From the NCBI RefSeq assembly GCF_031177825.1, contig NZ_JAPSKE010000002.1, positions 248,001 through 312,000 on the forward strand: a stretch of 64,000 nt of DNA, read 5' to 3'. Positions 33,188 to 42,381 of the stretch are shown here, one piece after another. Positions within the stretch are counted from its first letter, which is position 1. Every line of letters begins with the position of its first letter. Made by a program: the position numbers and the translations under genes. The notes beneath the pieces were generated by a model. It ran no database searches, was not told the origin of the DNA, and saw only the letters and a program-made list of their open reading frames with translations. This stretch comes from Paenibacillus sp. Lineage in GTDB: Bacteria > Bacillota > Bacilli > Paenibacillales > YIM-B00363.

Positions 33188-34318
33188 TCATCGCATCATT
33201 ACGGTCACGTTCCCCGCGGCGATAATGATCGTAATCGCGAGGAAAAACATGAGACTGACCGTCGCGAGCGCCGCGAACACGAAGATCATGCTCTTCCCGA
33301 TCGTCTGCAGGCAGCCGATGACCGGACTGTCGCCGAGCGGCTGCAGCAGCGCTGCCGCCAGGTTGTAGATGAAGGCCAACGCTAGAATCTTCAGCGCCGG
33401 GAACGCGGCGATCAGAACGATGATGACGACGCCGGCGAGGCCGATCGCGTTCTTCATCAACAGCGAAGCGCTGAGCACCGTATCCGTCGTCTCCGAAAAC
33501 ATGCGGCCGACGACCGGGACGAAGTTGCCCGCCACGTACTTCGCCGTCTTGAGCGTCACCCCGTCCGCCACGCCGCCCGTGGCGCCTTGCACCGAGATGA
33601 CGCCGAGGAACACCGTGAGCGATACCGTCAGCGTCCCGATCGCGACGTTGCGGAGCAGCGTCGCGAGCTGCGTCACCTTGTACTTGTCGGTCAGCGTCGA
33701 AACAATATGTAAAACGGCGGAGAAGAACAATAACGGAAAGATGAAGAAGAAAACCAGGTTCCCCACCGTATGGATCATGAACACGATGAGCGGGTGCATG
33801 ATCGACACCGTCGCGACGTTCCCCATCGACGCCAGCATCGTCAGCACGAGCGGCATCATCGCGGTCATGAAGTGAATCATGCCGGATATGGCGTCCTTCG
33901 CGAATTGAATCGCGATATGGAAGCTGTTGATCGCGATGACGACGATGACGAGATACGAGATGGCGTAAGCGACCTTGCTCACCGTCGTCTTCTCGAACGC
34001 CGTCTGCAGCGTCTCCAGCACAATGCTGAACACGGTCAGAATGACGATCATCGCCAGCAGCTTCCCGTTCACGACGACCTCGTGCAGCAGAAATTGCAGC
34101 AGGCCGCTCGCCGCGTTCGCCAGGGAAAACCCGTCGCCTCCCGGCATAAGCGCTTCCTGGAACGACGGGTTCCCGTTCGGGAACCATCCGCCGTATTGGC
34201 GCATGAGCGTGTCCCAATAATGCTCTACTTCGTCCGTACGGACGATTTCCGATTGGGCGTCGACCCAATCCTGGACCGCGCCGGCCTCGTCTGCGCCCGG
34301 AGCTGCGGTTGCCGACAC
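33188..34318 (-). CDS. spoIIIAE: Stage III sporulation protein AE
   Basis: Polytopic membrane protein proposed as the export-like channel of the SpoIIIA complex. About eight helices after an N-terminal extracytoplasmic stretch of 90 residues. The conserved SGMIHFMTAMMPLVLTMLAS and AGNFVPVVGRMFSETTDTVL are visible. The GTG at 34,318 has GGAGG seven bases upstream, and this start gives 376 residues with no obvious signal peptide. The longer reading adds only two codons, so a cleavable N-terminus, if any, is absent. Confidence 0.93.
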   Translation of the reverse strand: MSATAAPGADEAGAVQDWVDAQSEIVRTDEVEHYWDTLMRQYGGWFPNGNPSFQEALMPGGDGFSLANAASGLLQFLLHEVVVNGKLLAMIVILTVFSIVLETLQTAFEKTTVSKVAYAISYLVIVVIAINSFHIAIQFAKDAISGMIHFMTAMMPLVLTMLASMGNVATVSIMHPLIVFMIHTVGNLVFFFIFPLLFFSAVLHIVSTLTDKYKVTQLATLLRNVAIGTLTVSLTVFLGVISVQGATGGVADGVTLKTAKYVAGNFVPVVGRMFSETTDTVLSASLLMKNAIGLAGVVIIVLIAAFPALKILALAFIYNLAAALLQPLGDSPVIGCLQTIGKSMIFVFAALATVSLMFFLAITIIIAAGNVTVMMR

Positions 34319-34359
34319 GCCCACCCCTCCTCAACATTCCGACGAACATCCGCCTCGAT

Positions 34360-34749
34360 TTATGCGGGCATCAGCTTCATGACGGTCTCGACGATCACCG
34401 AGATGATCGGGATGGCGAGCACCATGATAAGCACTTTGCCGGCGAGCTCGATCTTCGATGCGATCGCTTCCTGCCCGGCGTCCCGAACGACTTGCGCTCC
34501 GAATTCCGCGATATACGCAATGCCGATGATTTTCAATATCGTTTGGAAGAACACCATATTCACGTTCGATTGATCGGCCAGCCGCTCGAGCATCGCGATG
34601 ATTTCGGAAATTTTCCCGATCAACGCCAGGAAAATGACGATGCCCGCGAAGGCGGCGAGCAGGAAGGCGACCGGCGCCTTTTGCTCCTTGACGATCAGGA
34701 CGAGCACGGTGGCGACCAGACCGAAGCCGACCACTTGGATCATATCCAC
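34360..34749 (-). CDS. spoIIIAD: Stage III sporulation protein AD
   Basis: 129-residue membrane protein with about four helices: IQVVGFGLVATVLVLIVKEQ, APVAFLLAAFAGIVIFLALI, FFQTILKIIGIAYIAEFGAQ and KVLIMVLAIPIISVIVETV. It is a paralogue of SpoIIIAC with an extra half. GTG at 34,749 or ATG two codons later. Confidence 0.93.
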   Translation of the reverse strand: MDMIQVVGFGLVATVLVLIVKEQKAPVAFLLAAFAGIVIFLALIGKISEIIAMLERLADQSNVNMVFFQTILKIIGIAYIAEFGAQVVRDAGQEAIASKIELAGKVLIMVLAIPIISVIVETVMKLMPA

Positions 34750-34760
34750 GGCGCCACCGC

Positions 34761-34964
34761 CTATTGAAATAAGAAGATCGTTTTAATTTCTTGAAACAGC
34801 TGATCCAGTTTCCGTATCACCATAAACAGCACCACGACAAAGCCGATTAACGTCACCCAGTGCGCGTAATCCTCTTTTCCCATTTGCTTCAACACCGTAT
34901 GAATCATGGCGACGATGATGCCGACGGCGGCGATCTGAAATATGGCATTGACATCCTCGTTCAT
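34761..34964 (-). CDS. spoIIIAC: Stage III sporulation protein AC
   Basis: 67-residue protein of two helices: IFQIAAVGIIVAMIHTVLKQ and WVTLIGFVVVLFMVI, ending QLFQEIKTIFLFQ. This is the standard SpoIIIAC size and sequence pattern. It is placed 13 bases after spoIIIAB and 11 before spoIIIAD. Confidence 0.95.
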   Translation of the reverse strand: MNEDVNAIFQIAAVGIIVAMIHTVLKQMGKEDYAHWVTLIGFVVVLFMVIRKLDQLFQEIKTIFLFQ

Positions 34965-34977
34965 CCTGGCACCGTCC

Positions 34978-35499
34978 TTAGTACATTAAAATGACGACCA
35001 ATGCCGCCGTAAGCGCCCCTAAGCTTCTCCACATCTTGCCGTACCGCGCCTGCTCCTCCCGCGCCGTCTCTTCCTCCGCGCGCAATTGGGCGATCGCGAG
35101 CCGAAGATGCTTCGCCTGGTCGTCCCGATCGGTCATCCCGAGCGTCGGCGCCAACGCGAGCAGCGACGCCTTCTCCGGACCTTGGAGCGCCGTCGCCGGC
35201 CAAGCGGCGTTCACCGCCTCCTTCCAGCAGTCTCCCGCCGTCCGCTCCGATCGCGCATCGGCCATTCGCGCCGCCGCGTCCGCGAACAGGCGGGACACGG
35301 GCTTCTGCGTCGCCGACGCCACCCGGTTCAGCGCCTCCGGCAGCGGAGACAGCCCGTAGACGATTTCCGACTCGAGCGTCCCTAGCGCCGCCCCGAGCAG
35401 GCGCAGCTCCTTGGGGCGACGAGCGTATCGGGAAGCCTGCGCGAAACCGTAGGCGGTGCCGGCGGCCAAGATCATCGTCGCGCCGATCCACTTCAGCAT
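34978..35499 (-). CDS. spoIIIAB: Stage III sporulation protein AB
   Basis: GspF-like protein with helices at both ends (IGATMILAAGTAYGFAQ and SLGALTAALVVILMY) and a cytosolic helical middle with RRPKELRLLGAALGTLESEI and LLALAPTLGMTDRDDQAKHL. 173 residues. It overlaps the end of spoIIIAA by seven bases. Confidence 0.95.
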   Translation of the reverse strand: MLKWIGATMILAAGTAYGFAQASRYARRPKELRLLGAALGTLESEIVYGLSPLPEALNRVASATQKPVSRLFADAAARMADARSERTAGDCWKEAVNAAWPATALQGPEKASLLALAPTLGMTDRDDQAKHLRLAIAQLRAEEETAREEQARYGKMWRSLGALTAALVVILMY

Positions 35500-36566
35500 C
35501 TGGTTGCCCCCTTCCGTTCCGCTTCGCCGGTCGACGCGCTACCGTCGCCTCCGACCGCCCGCTTCGTCGCCGAAGGCGCCTCGATCGGCCGCCAAGGCGG
35601 CAGCCGGCGCCCTTCGGCGTCGCGCACGTCGAGCACCTCGCCCGTCGGTCCGCTGGCGGCGAGCGTCACGATGCGCGTGAACACACGCGCTTCGAACAGG
35701 GCGGCAAGCGACGGCCGGCCGCGAACCTCGTCCGCGTCTCGGCCGTGCGCGGTGGCGATGACGGCGATGCCGGCATGAAGCGCCTCCATCACCGCTTCCG
35801 CGTCCTCCGGACGGCCGAGCTCGTCGACGACGAGCACCTCCGGCGACAGCGCGCGGATCATCAGCATCATGCCTTCCGCCTTCGGACAGGCATCCAGCAC
35901 GTCCGTCCGCGGGCCGACGTCGAACGTCGGCTTGCCGTCGACGGCGGCCGCGATCTCCGACCGCTCGTCGACGATGCCGACCTTGCGCGCCCGGTCCCGC
36001 CGATCGATCGCCGTCCGCCCGGCCCAGCCGCCGGTCGAGACGAGGCGGGCCGCGTCCCGCAGGAGCGTCGTTTTGCCGCGCTGCGGCGGCGAGACGATCA
36101 AGGTATGATGCAGCCGCCGCGACTCCGCGTCCCACAGCCGAGGGAGAAGCGCGCTCGCGCAGCCCTTCACCTCGCGGGCGATGCGAAGATTGAAGCCGCC
36201 GATGTGCTGCAGCGTTCTGATCGCTCCGCGCTCCAGCGCCGCCCGACCCGCGAGTCCGATGCGATGGCCGCCCTGCACAGTAATGTAACCGCGGCGGAGC
36301 TGCTCTTCCATCGTGTACACCGAGTGGTTCGTAATGCGGTCCAGCAGCTTCAGACAATCGTCGCGCGTCGGCCGGAAGGCGGTTTCGACCCGCAGCGTCG
36401 GGCTTCCGTCGGGCTCTACGAACGTGTAGTCGCCCGCCGCGACGATCTCCAGCGGACGCCCGTCCCGCACCCGGATTTCCTCGGCTCGGGACGTCCAATC
36501 CGCGGACATGCGCGACAGAACGGTTCGAATCGAACCCGGCAGCCACTCCAGCACGGCGTTCCACAT
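35493..36566 (-). CDS. spoIIIAA: Stage III sporulation protein AA (ATPase)
   Basis: Cytosolic secretion-type ATPase that powers the SpoIIIA complex. Walker A SPPQRGKTTLLRD near residue 160, then KVGIVDERSEIAA and Walker B-type LSPEVLVVDELGRPED, with the R-rich sensor region in VFTRIVTL. 357 residues from the ATG at 36,566, which has AAAGGGG eight bases before it. First gene of spoIIIAA-AH, behind a sigma-E promoter. Confidence 0.95.
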   Translation of the reverse strand: MWNAVLEWLPGSIRTVLSRMSADWTSRAEEIRVRDGRPLEIVAAGDYTFVEPDGSPTLRVETAFRPTRDDCLKLLDRITNHSVYTMEEQLRRGYITVQGGHRIGLAGRAALERGAIRTLQHIGGFNLRIAREVKGCASALLPRLWDAESRRLHHTLIVSPPQRGKTTLLRDAARLVSTGGWAGRTAIDRRDRARKVGIVDERSEIAAAVDGKPTFDVGPRTDVLDACPKAEGMMLMIRALSPEVLVVDELGRPEDAEAVMEALHAGIAVIATAHGRDADEVRGRPSLAALFEARVFTRIVTLAASGPTGEVLDVRDAEGRRLPPWRPIEAPSATKRAVGGDGSASTGEAERKGATRC

Positions 36567-36630
36567 CGTCATCGCCCCTTTCGCCGCGTCGGCGGTTGTC
36601 GTAAGTCCGGCTTGGCCTAACTTACAACCA

Positions 36631-36658
36631 TATGTATGCTTGGCCTATCGAATTATGA
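36631..36658 (-). promoter_or_regulatory. Sigma-E type promoter of spoIIIA
   Basis: Minus strand TCATAAT (36,652-36,658), a 13-base spacer and CATACATA (36,631-36,638), close to KMATATT-N13-15-CATAYAHT. The operon is sigma-E dependent in B. subtilis. Confidence 0.7.
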
Positions 36659-36662
36659 CAAG

Positions 36663-36929
36663 CTACTTTTTCAGAATACCGATTAATAGACAAGCTACCC
36701 CCACGGCGACCCACGCCAGCTTGCCGAAAGAAAGCTTATCCGTAATGCCGACGAGCCCGAGCGCCGTAATGGAAATAAAGATGATCGGCCCGACCAAGGC
36801 CAGCGACGAATTGATGACGAGCGCCTTCTCTACGCTTGCGAGCCTGTAAATCAGAAAGGCCGCCATCAACTCGATGGACCCCGACAACACTCTGAGCAGC
36901 GCCATACTGACAACGATTTTATCGACCAT
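36663..36929 (-). CDS. yqhV: YqhV membrane protein
   Basis: 88 residues with three helices: VVSMALLRVLSGSIELMAAF, SLALVGPIIFISITALGLVG and LAWVAVGVACLLIGIL. It matches the DUF2619/YqhV family, which precedes spoIIIAA in B. subtilis too and belongs to the sigma-E regulon there. The ATG at 36,929 has GGAGGA seven bases upstream. A CATATATA -10-like box is at 36,968-36,975. Function unknown. Confidence 0.88.
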   Translation of the reverse strand: MVDKIVVSMALLRVLSGSIELMAAFLIYRLASVEKALVINSSLALVGPIIFISITALGLVGITDKLSFGKLAWVAVGVACLLIGILKK

Positions 36930-37078
36930 ACCGCGTCCTCCCCCGCTATCGCGAACAAACTTGTACATATATATGCGGGCTCGTCTCGGTTTAGCATCAT
37001 GGGCACACCCCCATCTCGCCACGCATATATTGCATTCAGAAACGAACAATTCTATTAAAACAGCGAGGAGTTATTCGA

Positions 37079-37888
37079 ATGGACCAAACTTCTAGATTGG
37101 ATTGGCATCCGTCCCTCGCCGATCCGACCGGACGAAGGACCGCGAAACCCCGGACGACCGGCCGCACCATGGTGATCGACAAGGGACTCGGGCTCCGCGC
37201 GTTCGAGGATATGCTCCGGGTGGCGGCGCCTCATATCGACGTCGTGAAGCTCGGATTCGGCACCTCGGCGTTGTACCCCGAGGAGGCGCTAAGGCGTAAG
37301 ATCGAGACGGCGCGCGAGGCCGGACTGCTGATTATGCCGGGCGGCACGTTCCTCGAAGTCGCCGTATCGCAAAACCTCGTCGACACGTTCCTGGCGACCG
37401 CTCGGGGGTTCGGCTTCACGGCGGTCGAAGTGTCCGACGGCACGATCGAGATGAACCGGGACCAACGCAGCGCGCTGATCGTGAAGGCGATCGACGCCGG
37501 CTTCACGGTCGTGACGGAGTACGGCAAGAAAATTTTCGGATCGGGGATCGAAACGGAGGAGCTCGCCCGAACGGTGGAGATCGATACGGCGCTCGGGGCG
37601 ACGTTCGTCACGATCGAAGCGAGGGAGTCGGGCAAGGGCGTAGGCATCTTCGACGAAAACGGCGCCTGCAAAACGGACGATCTGGACGCGATCATGCACT
37701 GCGTGCCGGACAGCTCCGTGTTGATGTGGGAAGCGCCGCTCAAGTCGCAGCAGGCGGAGCTGCTGCAAGCGCTCGGCCCGAACCTGAACATCGGCAACGT
37801 CGCGCCGGAAGACGTGCTGTCGCTCGAAGCGCTTCGCCGCGGCCTTCGGTCGGATACGTTCCACCTCGGCATGCAAGCGAGAGTATAG
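37079..37888 (+). CDS. Phosphosulfolactate synthase (ComA family)
   Basis: Adds sulfite to phosphoenolpyruvate to form (R)-phosphosulfolactate (B. subtilis YitD, archaeal ComA). TIM-barrel family motifs: GRTMVIDKGLGLRAFED, DVVKLGFGTSALYPEE, MPGGTFLEVA, FTAVEVSDGTIEM, EYGKKIFGSG. 269 residues. ATG with GAGGAG nine bases upstream. A perfect sigma-E-like -10 CATATATT lies at 37,024-37,031 with a poorer -35. In bacilli the product 3-sulfolactate accumulates in spores, which fits the neighbourhood of spoIIIA. Confidence 0.93.
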   Translation: MDQTSRLDWHPSLADPTGRRTAKPRTTGRTMVIDKGLGLRAFEDMLRVAAPHIDVVKLGFGTSALYPEEALRRKIETAREAGLLIMPGGTFLEVAVSQNLVDTFLATARGFGFTAVEVSDGTIEMNRDQRSALIVKAIDAGFTVVTEYGKKIFGSGIETEELARTVEIDTALGATFVTIEARESGKGVGIFDENGACKTDDLDAIMHCVPDSSVLMWEAPLKSQQAELLQALGPNLNIGNVAPEDVLSLEALRRGLRSDTFHLGMQARV

Positions 37889-37912
37889 CCGGCGGTAAGG
37901 AGTGAAAGACGG

Positions 37913-38644
37913 TTGCGTATCGACTGCATCTCTACGGTTAGCGAGACGTTCGGACGCGATTTGGCCGGCAAGACGGCGATCGTGATCGACGTGCTTCGAG
38001 CGACGAGCGCGATGGTGACGGCGCTCGAACGCGGCGCCAAGTCCGTCGCGCCGGCCGATACCGTGGCCTCGGCCCGCCAGTCGGCCGAACCCGGCGACGT
38101 GCTGGCGGGAGAGCGGCTGTGCAAGAAGATCCCCGGCTTTGCGCTCGGCCTGTCGCCGCACGAATTTACGGAGGAAGCCGTCGGCGGCCGCCGCGTCGTC
38201 ATGACGACGACGAACGGGACCCGCGCCATCCAGAAAGCGGCGAAAGCCGCGACGATCCTCGTCGGATCGTTCCTGAACGCCGATGCGTGCGCCAAAGCCG
38301 CGCTGAGGTTGAACCGGGACGTCGTCCTGCTGTGCTCGGGCACGAAGGACGCGTTCGCGTTGGAGGACGGACTGTGCGCGGGCATGATCGCCAAGCGGAT
38401 CAAGGAAGAGGCCGGCCGCCGGGTCGCGACCGACGACTTGGCCGCCGCGATGGAAGGGGCGTACCGTCATTTCGAGCATCGGCTGGACGATGCGCTCTTA
38501 AGCTCGGACACGGGAGGCCGCCTCGTCGCGTTAGGATATCGCGAGGACGTCGTCTTCTGCGCTCGGCGCGACGTCTACCGGCTTACGCCGGTCATGGCCG
38601 GCGGGGAGCTGCGGCCGTTCGAGTGTAGACAAGGAGTGTTCTAG
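37913..38644 (+). CDS. 2-Phosphosulfolactate phosphatase (ComB family)
   Basis: Removes phosphate from phosphosulfolactate to give 3-sulfolactate (B. subtilis YitC). Family motifs: AIVIDVLRATSAMVTALERG, LAGERLCKKIPGF, GRRVVMTTTNGTRAI, GSFLNADA, LLCSGTKDAFALEDGLCAG. 243 residues. TTG start with AAGGAG upstream, 24 bases after the synthase, so the two form an operon. Confidence 0.93.
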   Translation: MRIDCISTVSETFGRDLAGKTAIVIDVLRATSAMVTALERGAKSVAPADTVASARQSAEPGDVLAGERLCKKIPGFALGLSPHEFTEEAVGGRRVVMTTTNGTRAIQKAAKAATILVGSFLNADACAKAALRLNRDVVLLCSGTKDAFALEDGLCAGMIAKRIKEEAGRRVATDDLAAAMEGAYRHFEHRLDDALLSSDTGGRLVALGYREDVVFCARRDVYRLTPVMAGGELRPFECRQGVF

Positions 38645-38699
38645 AATCGTTGACGCCGTTCATAGAATGTAGAGAATCCAATAGGACAGGAGTCTCGCG

Positions 38700-39167
38700 A
38701 TGAACGGTGAATTGCTATTGGTCGTTCTAATCATCATCGGCATGGTGGGCCGATCCCACATCATTACGACGGCCGCCTGCGTCCTGCTTATCATCAAGCT
38801 GGTCTCCCTCGAGCGGTATTTGCCCACGATCGAACGACGCGGTCTCGAGTTCGGATTATTGTTTTTGACCATGGGCGTCCTCGTTCCGTTCGCGAGCGAG
38901 CGGATCGCGCAGAAGGACATCTTGGCCGTGTTTACGAGCTGGCCCGGCATTCTCGCCCTTCTCGGCGGCGCGATCGCCACCTATATGAACGGCAAAGGCT
39001 TGGATTTGCTGAAGCTTGACCCCGAGCTCATCGTCGGGCTCGTGATCGGATCGATCTTCGGCATTTTGTTTTTGCGGGGCATACCGGTCGGTCCCCTTAT
39101 GGCCGCTGGCATTACGGCGTTCCTGCTGAAGGTATTCACCTTCTTGTTCGATAAGTTCAAGTGGTGA
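38700..39167 (+). CDS. DUF441 membrane protein
   Basis: 155 residues with about five helices and the DUF441 pattern: [59 protein letters not shown] and [18 protein letters not shown]. Function unknown; homologues in bacilli are YtwI-like. ACAGGAG precedes the ATG. 55 bases after the sulfolactate pair, possibly read through from it. The 170 bases to the aspartokinase stop contain only a terminator. Confidence 0.88.
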   Translation: MNGELLLVVLIIIGMVGRSHIITTAACVLLIIKLVSLERYLPTIERRGLEFGLLFLTMGVLVPFASERIAQKDILAVFTSWPGILALLGGAIATYMNGKGLDLLKLDPELIVGLVIGSIFGILFLRGIPVGPLMAAGITAFLLKVFTFLFDKFKW

Positions 39168-39282
39168 CCCGGATGGATGGAAAACTTCGAACCGCTCGGC
39201 GCGATCGACGCCCGGCGGTTATTTTATTGGAGTCGAGGAGAGGCGACTTCGGGGAAAGGGAGCAAAGCTACGCGCGGACACG

Positions 39283-39330
39283 AAAAAAGGCCGTTCGGGT
39301 TCGAGTCGATACACTCAAACCGAACAGCCT
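39283..39330 (-). terminator. Terminator of the aspartokinase gene
   Basis: Minus strand AGGCTGTTCGGTTT pairs with AACCCGAACGGCCT, with an inner GAGTG/CACTC-like helix, then TTTTTTCG. Confidence 0.85.
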
Positions 39331-39339
39331 CTTGCAGAA

Positions 39340-40593
39340 CTACCGTCGCTCGGACGGTCCGCCGACGAACGCTTGCTCCGTCGTATCCAATCCGTATGCC
39401 GTATGACAGGCGCGCACGACGTCTTGGAATTTCTCCGCGTCGATGACGCAGGACACCTTGATCTCCGACGTGCTGACCATCTTGATGCTGACCCCTTGGC
39501 TCGAGATCGCGTCGAACATCTTCGCCGCCACGCCCGGGTTGCTCACCATGCCTGCGCCGACGATGGATACCTTCACGAGATTCGTCTCGCTCGTCACGTC
39601 GTCGAAGCCGACGTCGTTCTGCATGCCGCGCAGAATCGTCACCGCCTGCTCCGCGTCGCTCGATCCCGTCGAGAAGGAGAAATCCGCTTTGCCGTTCTGA
39701 ACGCCGCTCTGTACGATGATATCGACGTTAATGCCGGCATCGCCGAGCGCCGTAAACACCTTCGCCAGCTGCCCCGGCACGTCCTTCACGCCCAAAATGC
39801 TGATTCTCGCCACGTTCTTGTCGTACGCGATGCCGCTGACGACTACGCCTTGCTCCATGGATGCGTCCTCCTTCACGATCGTACCTTCGTTGTAAGTAAA
39901 ACTGGACCGTACGACGAGCGGCACCGAATAATGCTTCGCGTATTCGACCGCGCGCGGATGCAGCACCGCCGCGCCGAGATTCGCGAGCTCCAGCATCTCG
40001 TCGTACGAAATTTCGTTCAGCTTGCGCGCCACCTTCACGATGCGCGGGTCGGTCGAATAGATGCCGTCGACGTCCGTATAGATTTCGCACAAGTCCGCCT
40101 TGAGCGCGGCGGCGAGCGCCACGGCCGTCGTGTCCGAACCGCCGCGGCCGAGCGTCGTGATTTCGCCGTCCTCGGTCATGCCTTGGAAGCCGGCCACGAC
40201 GACGATCTTGTCCTGGTCCAGCGCTTTATGAATGCGGTCCGGGCGGATGTCGCTGATGCGCGCGCGGCCGTGCGCCGCTTCCGTCATCATGCCCACCTGC
40301 CAGCCGGTATACGAGACGGCTCCTTCGCCGTGCGTATGAATCGTCATCGACAGCAGCGCTACCGATACTTGTTCGCCGGTCGTGAGCAGCATGTCCATCT
40401 CTCGCGCGGACGGCTGATCGGTCAGTTGCTTCGATAAATCGATCAAGTCGTCGGTCGTGTCGCCCATGGCGGATACGACGACGACGACGCGGTTTCCTTC
40501 GCGTTTCTTCTCTACGACCCGCTTCGCGACGCGCTTCATGCGCTCCGCGTCGCCGACCGAGCTTCCCCCGAACTTCATCACCACTAACGCCAA
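39340..40593 (-). CDS. lysC: Aspartokinase
   Basis: Phosphorylates aspartate for lysine, threonine, methionine and diaminopimelate synthesis. Kinase motifs VVMKFGGSSVGDAER (K7 to S12), GRGGSDTTAVALAAAL and YTDVDGIYSTDPR. Two C-terminal ACT domains (ISILGVKDVPGQLAKVF and VSIVGAGMVSNPGVAAKMF). 417 residues, the lysine-sensitive alpha/beta type with an internal beta start. TTG start with GGGAGTGAG upstream. I see no lysine riboswitch in the 140-base leader. Confidence 0.95.
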   Translation of the reverse strand: MALVVMKFGGSSVGDAERMKRVAKRVVEKKREGNRVVVVVSAMGDTTDDLIDLSKQLTDQPSAREMDMLLTTGEQVSVALLSMTIHTHGEGAVSYTGWQVGMMTEAAHGRARISDIRPDRIHKALDQDKIVVVAGFQGMTEDGEITTLGRGGSDTTAVALAAALKADLCEIYTDVDGIYSTDPRIVKVARKLNEISYDEMLELANLGAAVLHPRAVEYAKHYSVPLVVRSSFTYNEGTIVKEDASMEQGVVVSGIAYDKNVARISILGVKDVPGQLAKVFTALGDAGINVDIIVQSGVQNGKADFSFSTGSSDAEQAVTILRGMQNDVGFDDVTSETNLVKVSIVGAGMVSNPGVAAKMFDAISSQGVSIKMVSTSEIKVSCVIDAEKFQDVVRACHTAYGLDTTEQAFVGGPSERR

Positions 40594-40639
40594 GAACTCT
40601 CACTCCCTTAAGCTTTCTTTCCAACACGCATATTGAAAC

Positions 40640-40648
40640 ATTATACCA
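40640..40648 (-). promoter_or_regulatory. Extended -10 promoter of aspartokinase
   Basis: Minus strand TGGTATAAT about 48 bases before the start; no good -35. Confidence 0.5.
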
Positions 40649-40694
40649 TAGGGCCAGTGCGCAATCATGACAAAATATCGAAAAGCGCGCGCAG

Positions 40695-40723
40695 CAAAAA
40701 ACCGCCGCTCCTGCGAGCGGCGG
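40695..40723 (-). terminator. Terminator of efp
   Basis: CCGCCGCTC-CTGC-GAGCGGCGG, a nine-base stem with tetraloop, followed by TTTTTT on the minus strand. Confidence 0.92.
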
Positions 40724-40733
40724 TCTAGGGGGA

Positions 40734-41291
40734 TTACGCTCTCGATATGTACTTGCCTTCCCGCGTATCGATGAGCAGCACGTCGCCTTCGTTGATGAAG
40801 AGCGGCACCTGAACCGTAAGGCCGGTTTCGAGCGTCGCGTTCTTCGTCGCGCCCTGCGCCGTGTTGCCCTTAATGCCCGGCTCCGTCTCCGTTACCTTCA
40901 GCTCGACGCTGTTCGGCAGCTGAATGCCGATGATTTCGCCTTGGTACGAGCTGATGTTGATGACCATGTTTTCGATCAAGAACTTCTTCTCCCACTCGAG
41001 CTGCTTCTCCGCGAGCGTGATTTGGTCGTACGTCTCGTTGTCCATGAACGTATACTCGCTGCCCGAGTTGTACAAATACTGCATCGCGCGGTTGTCGATG
41101 ACGGCGCGGGAGACGTTCTCGCCCGCGCGGAACGTCTTCTCGACGACGTTGCCGTTACGTAGGCCTTTCAATTTGGAACGCACGAACGCGGCGCCTTTGC
41201 CCGGCTTTACGTGTTGGAAATCGATGACGGTGTAAATATCGCCGTCTACTTCGATGGTAAGACCCGTTTTAAAATCGTTAACTGAAATCAC
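40734..41291 (-). CDS. efp: Elongation factor P
   Basis: Relieves ribosome stalling at polyproline. KOW-like N-domain with the modifiable K32 in [12 protein letters not shown], then two OB domains ending [20 protein letters not shown]. 185 residues. GTG start. Downstream of the Xaa-Pro peptidase gene by 12 bases, a pairing conserved in bacilli. Confidence 0.97.
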   Translation of the reverse strand: MISVNDFKTGLTIEVDGDIYTVIDFQHVKPGKGAAFVRSKLKGLRNGNVVEKTFRAGENVSRAVIDNRAMQYLYNSGSEYTFMDNETYDQITLAEKQLEWEKKFLIENMVINISSYQGEIIGIQLPNSVELKVTETEPGIKGNTAQGATKNATLETGLTVQVPLFINEGDVLLIDTREGKYISRA

Positions 41292-41303
41292 TGGTTCGTC
41301 CTC

Positions 41304-42380
41304 CTAGAGTGTAATAAAGTCCTTCGTCGATTTCGTCAGGATCTCGCAGCCGTTCTCCGTTACGACGACGATATCTTCGATGCGAACGCCACCGAAACCG
41401 GGCAAGTAGATGCCTGGCTCCACGGTTACGACCATACCGGGCTCGAGCTTCGCTTCCTCCGTCTTGCTAAGGCGCGGACTCTCGTGAATGTCCATACCGA
41501 CGGCGTGTCCCGTGCCGTGACCGAAGTTGTCGCCGTACCCGCGCGCGGCGATGACGTTCCGCGCGAGCGCGTCGCCTTCGCGTCCGGTGATGCCGGGTTT
41601 GATGCCCGCGAGCGCGGTCATCTGCGCTTCCAGCACGATGTCGTAAATTTCCCGATGCTTCGGCGTCGGCGTGCCGATCATGACCGTGCGGGTCATGTCC
41701 GAGCAATACCCTTCGTACAACGCGCCGAAATCCATCTTGACGAATTCGTTCGTCCCGATGACGCGTTCGCCGGCGACGCCGTGCGGCAGCGCGGAACGTT
41801 CGCCGGAAGCGATGATCGTGTCGAACGAAGGACCCTTCGCGCCTTGTTTCTTCATGAAGCTCTCGAGCTCGAGCGCCGCGTCGATCTCGCGCATGCCCGG
41901 GCGCAGCGTCTTCAGCATAAACTCGAAGCCCGCGTCCGCGATCGCGACCGCCTTGCGGATGACGGCGAGCTCCGCTTCGTCCTTAATCCGTCGCAGCTTC
42001 TCGACCATGCCGTCGGTCGGCGTCAGCTCGATGCCCCCGAGGTCCCTTCCGTAAGACATATACGCGCCGTAGCTGACGTGCTGCTGCTCGAACCCGAGCC
42101 GCGCGATGCCCGCCGCGCGAAGCGCGTCGCCGACGGAGGAGAGCGGGCTCGTTCCGTGCTCGACGATGTCGAAGCCGGACGCCTGCTCGCTCGCCTGCGT
42201 CACGTAACGGAAGTCGGTGAACAGCAGCGCGCTGCTCGCGGTTACGACGACGTACCCCGCGGAGCCGGTAAAGCCGGATAGATACCGACGGTTGACCGGA
42301 TTCGTCACGAGCAGCGCTTCGAGCCCCTCGCCTTCCATGGCGGCGCGGAGCTTCTTCAGCCGATGTTCGGTATTGGCCAT
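41304..42380 (-). CDS. pepQ: Xaa-Pro aminopeptidase (M24 family)
   Basis: Metallopeptidase that removes residues before or after proline. N-terminal creatinase-like domain, then the pita-bread domain with metal ligands in MDFGALYEGYCSDMTRTV, GHGTGHAVGMDIHE, VTVEPGIY and GGVRIEDIV. The ATG at 42,380 has AAAGGGTG upstream and starts one base after the aroQ stop; 358 residues. It is the gene called papA/yqhT next to efp in bacilli. Precise specificity (dipeptidase or aminopeptidase) is not settled by sequence. Confidence 0.92.
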   Translation of the reverse strand: MANTEHRLKKLRAAMEGEGLEALLVTNPVNRRYLSGFTGSAGYVVVTASSALLFTDFRYVTQASEQASGFDIVEHGTSPLSSVGDALRAAGIARLGFEQQHVSYGAYMSYGRDLGGIELTPTDGMVEKLRRIKDEAELAVIRKAVAIADAGFEFMLKTLRPGMREIDAALELESFMKKQGAKGPSFDTIIASGERSALPHGVAGERVIGTNEFVKMDFGALYEGYCSDMTRTVMIGTPTPKHREIYDIVLEAQMTALAGIKPGITGREGDALARNVIAARGYGDNFGHGTGHAVGMDIHESPRLSKTEEAKLEPGMVVTVEPGIYLPGFGGVRIEDIVVVTENGCEILTKSTKDFITL

Positions 42381-42381
42381 G

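Noticed and set aside
39161-39406. Small plus-strand frame after DUF441
   Set aside because: It overlaps the aspartokinase terminator and has no ribosome site of its own.
40594-40733. Lysine riboswitch before aspartokinase
   Set aside because: The 140-base leader is too short, is half occupied by the efp terminator and lacks the L-box core.
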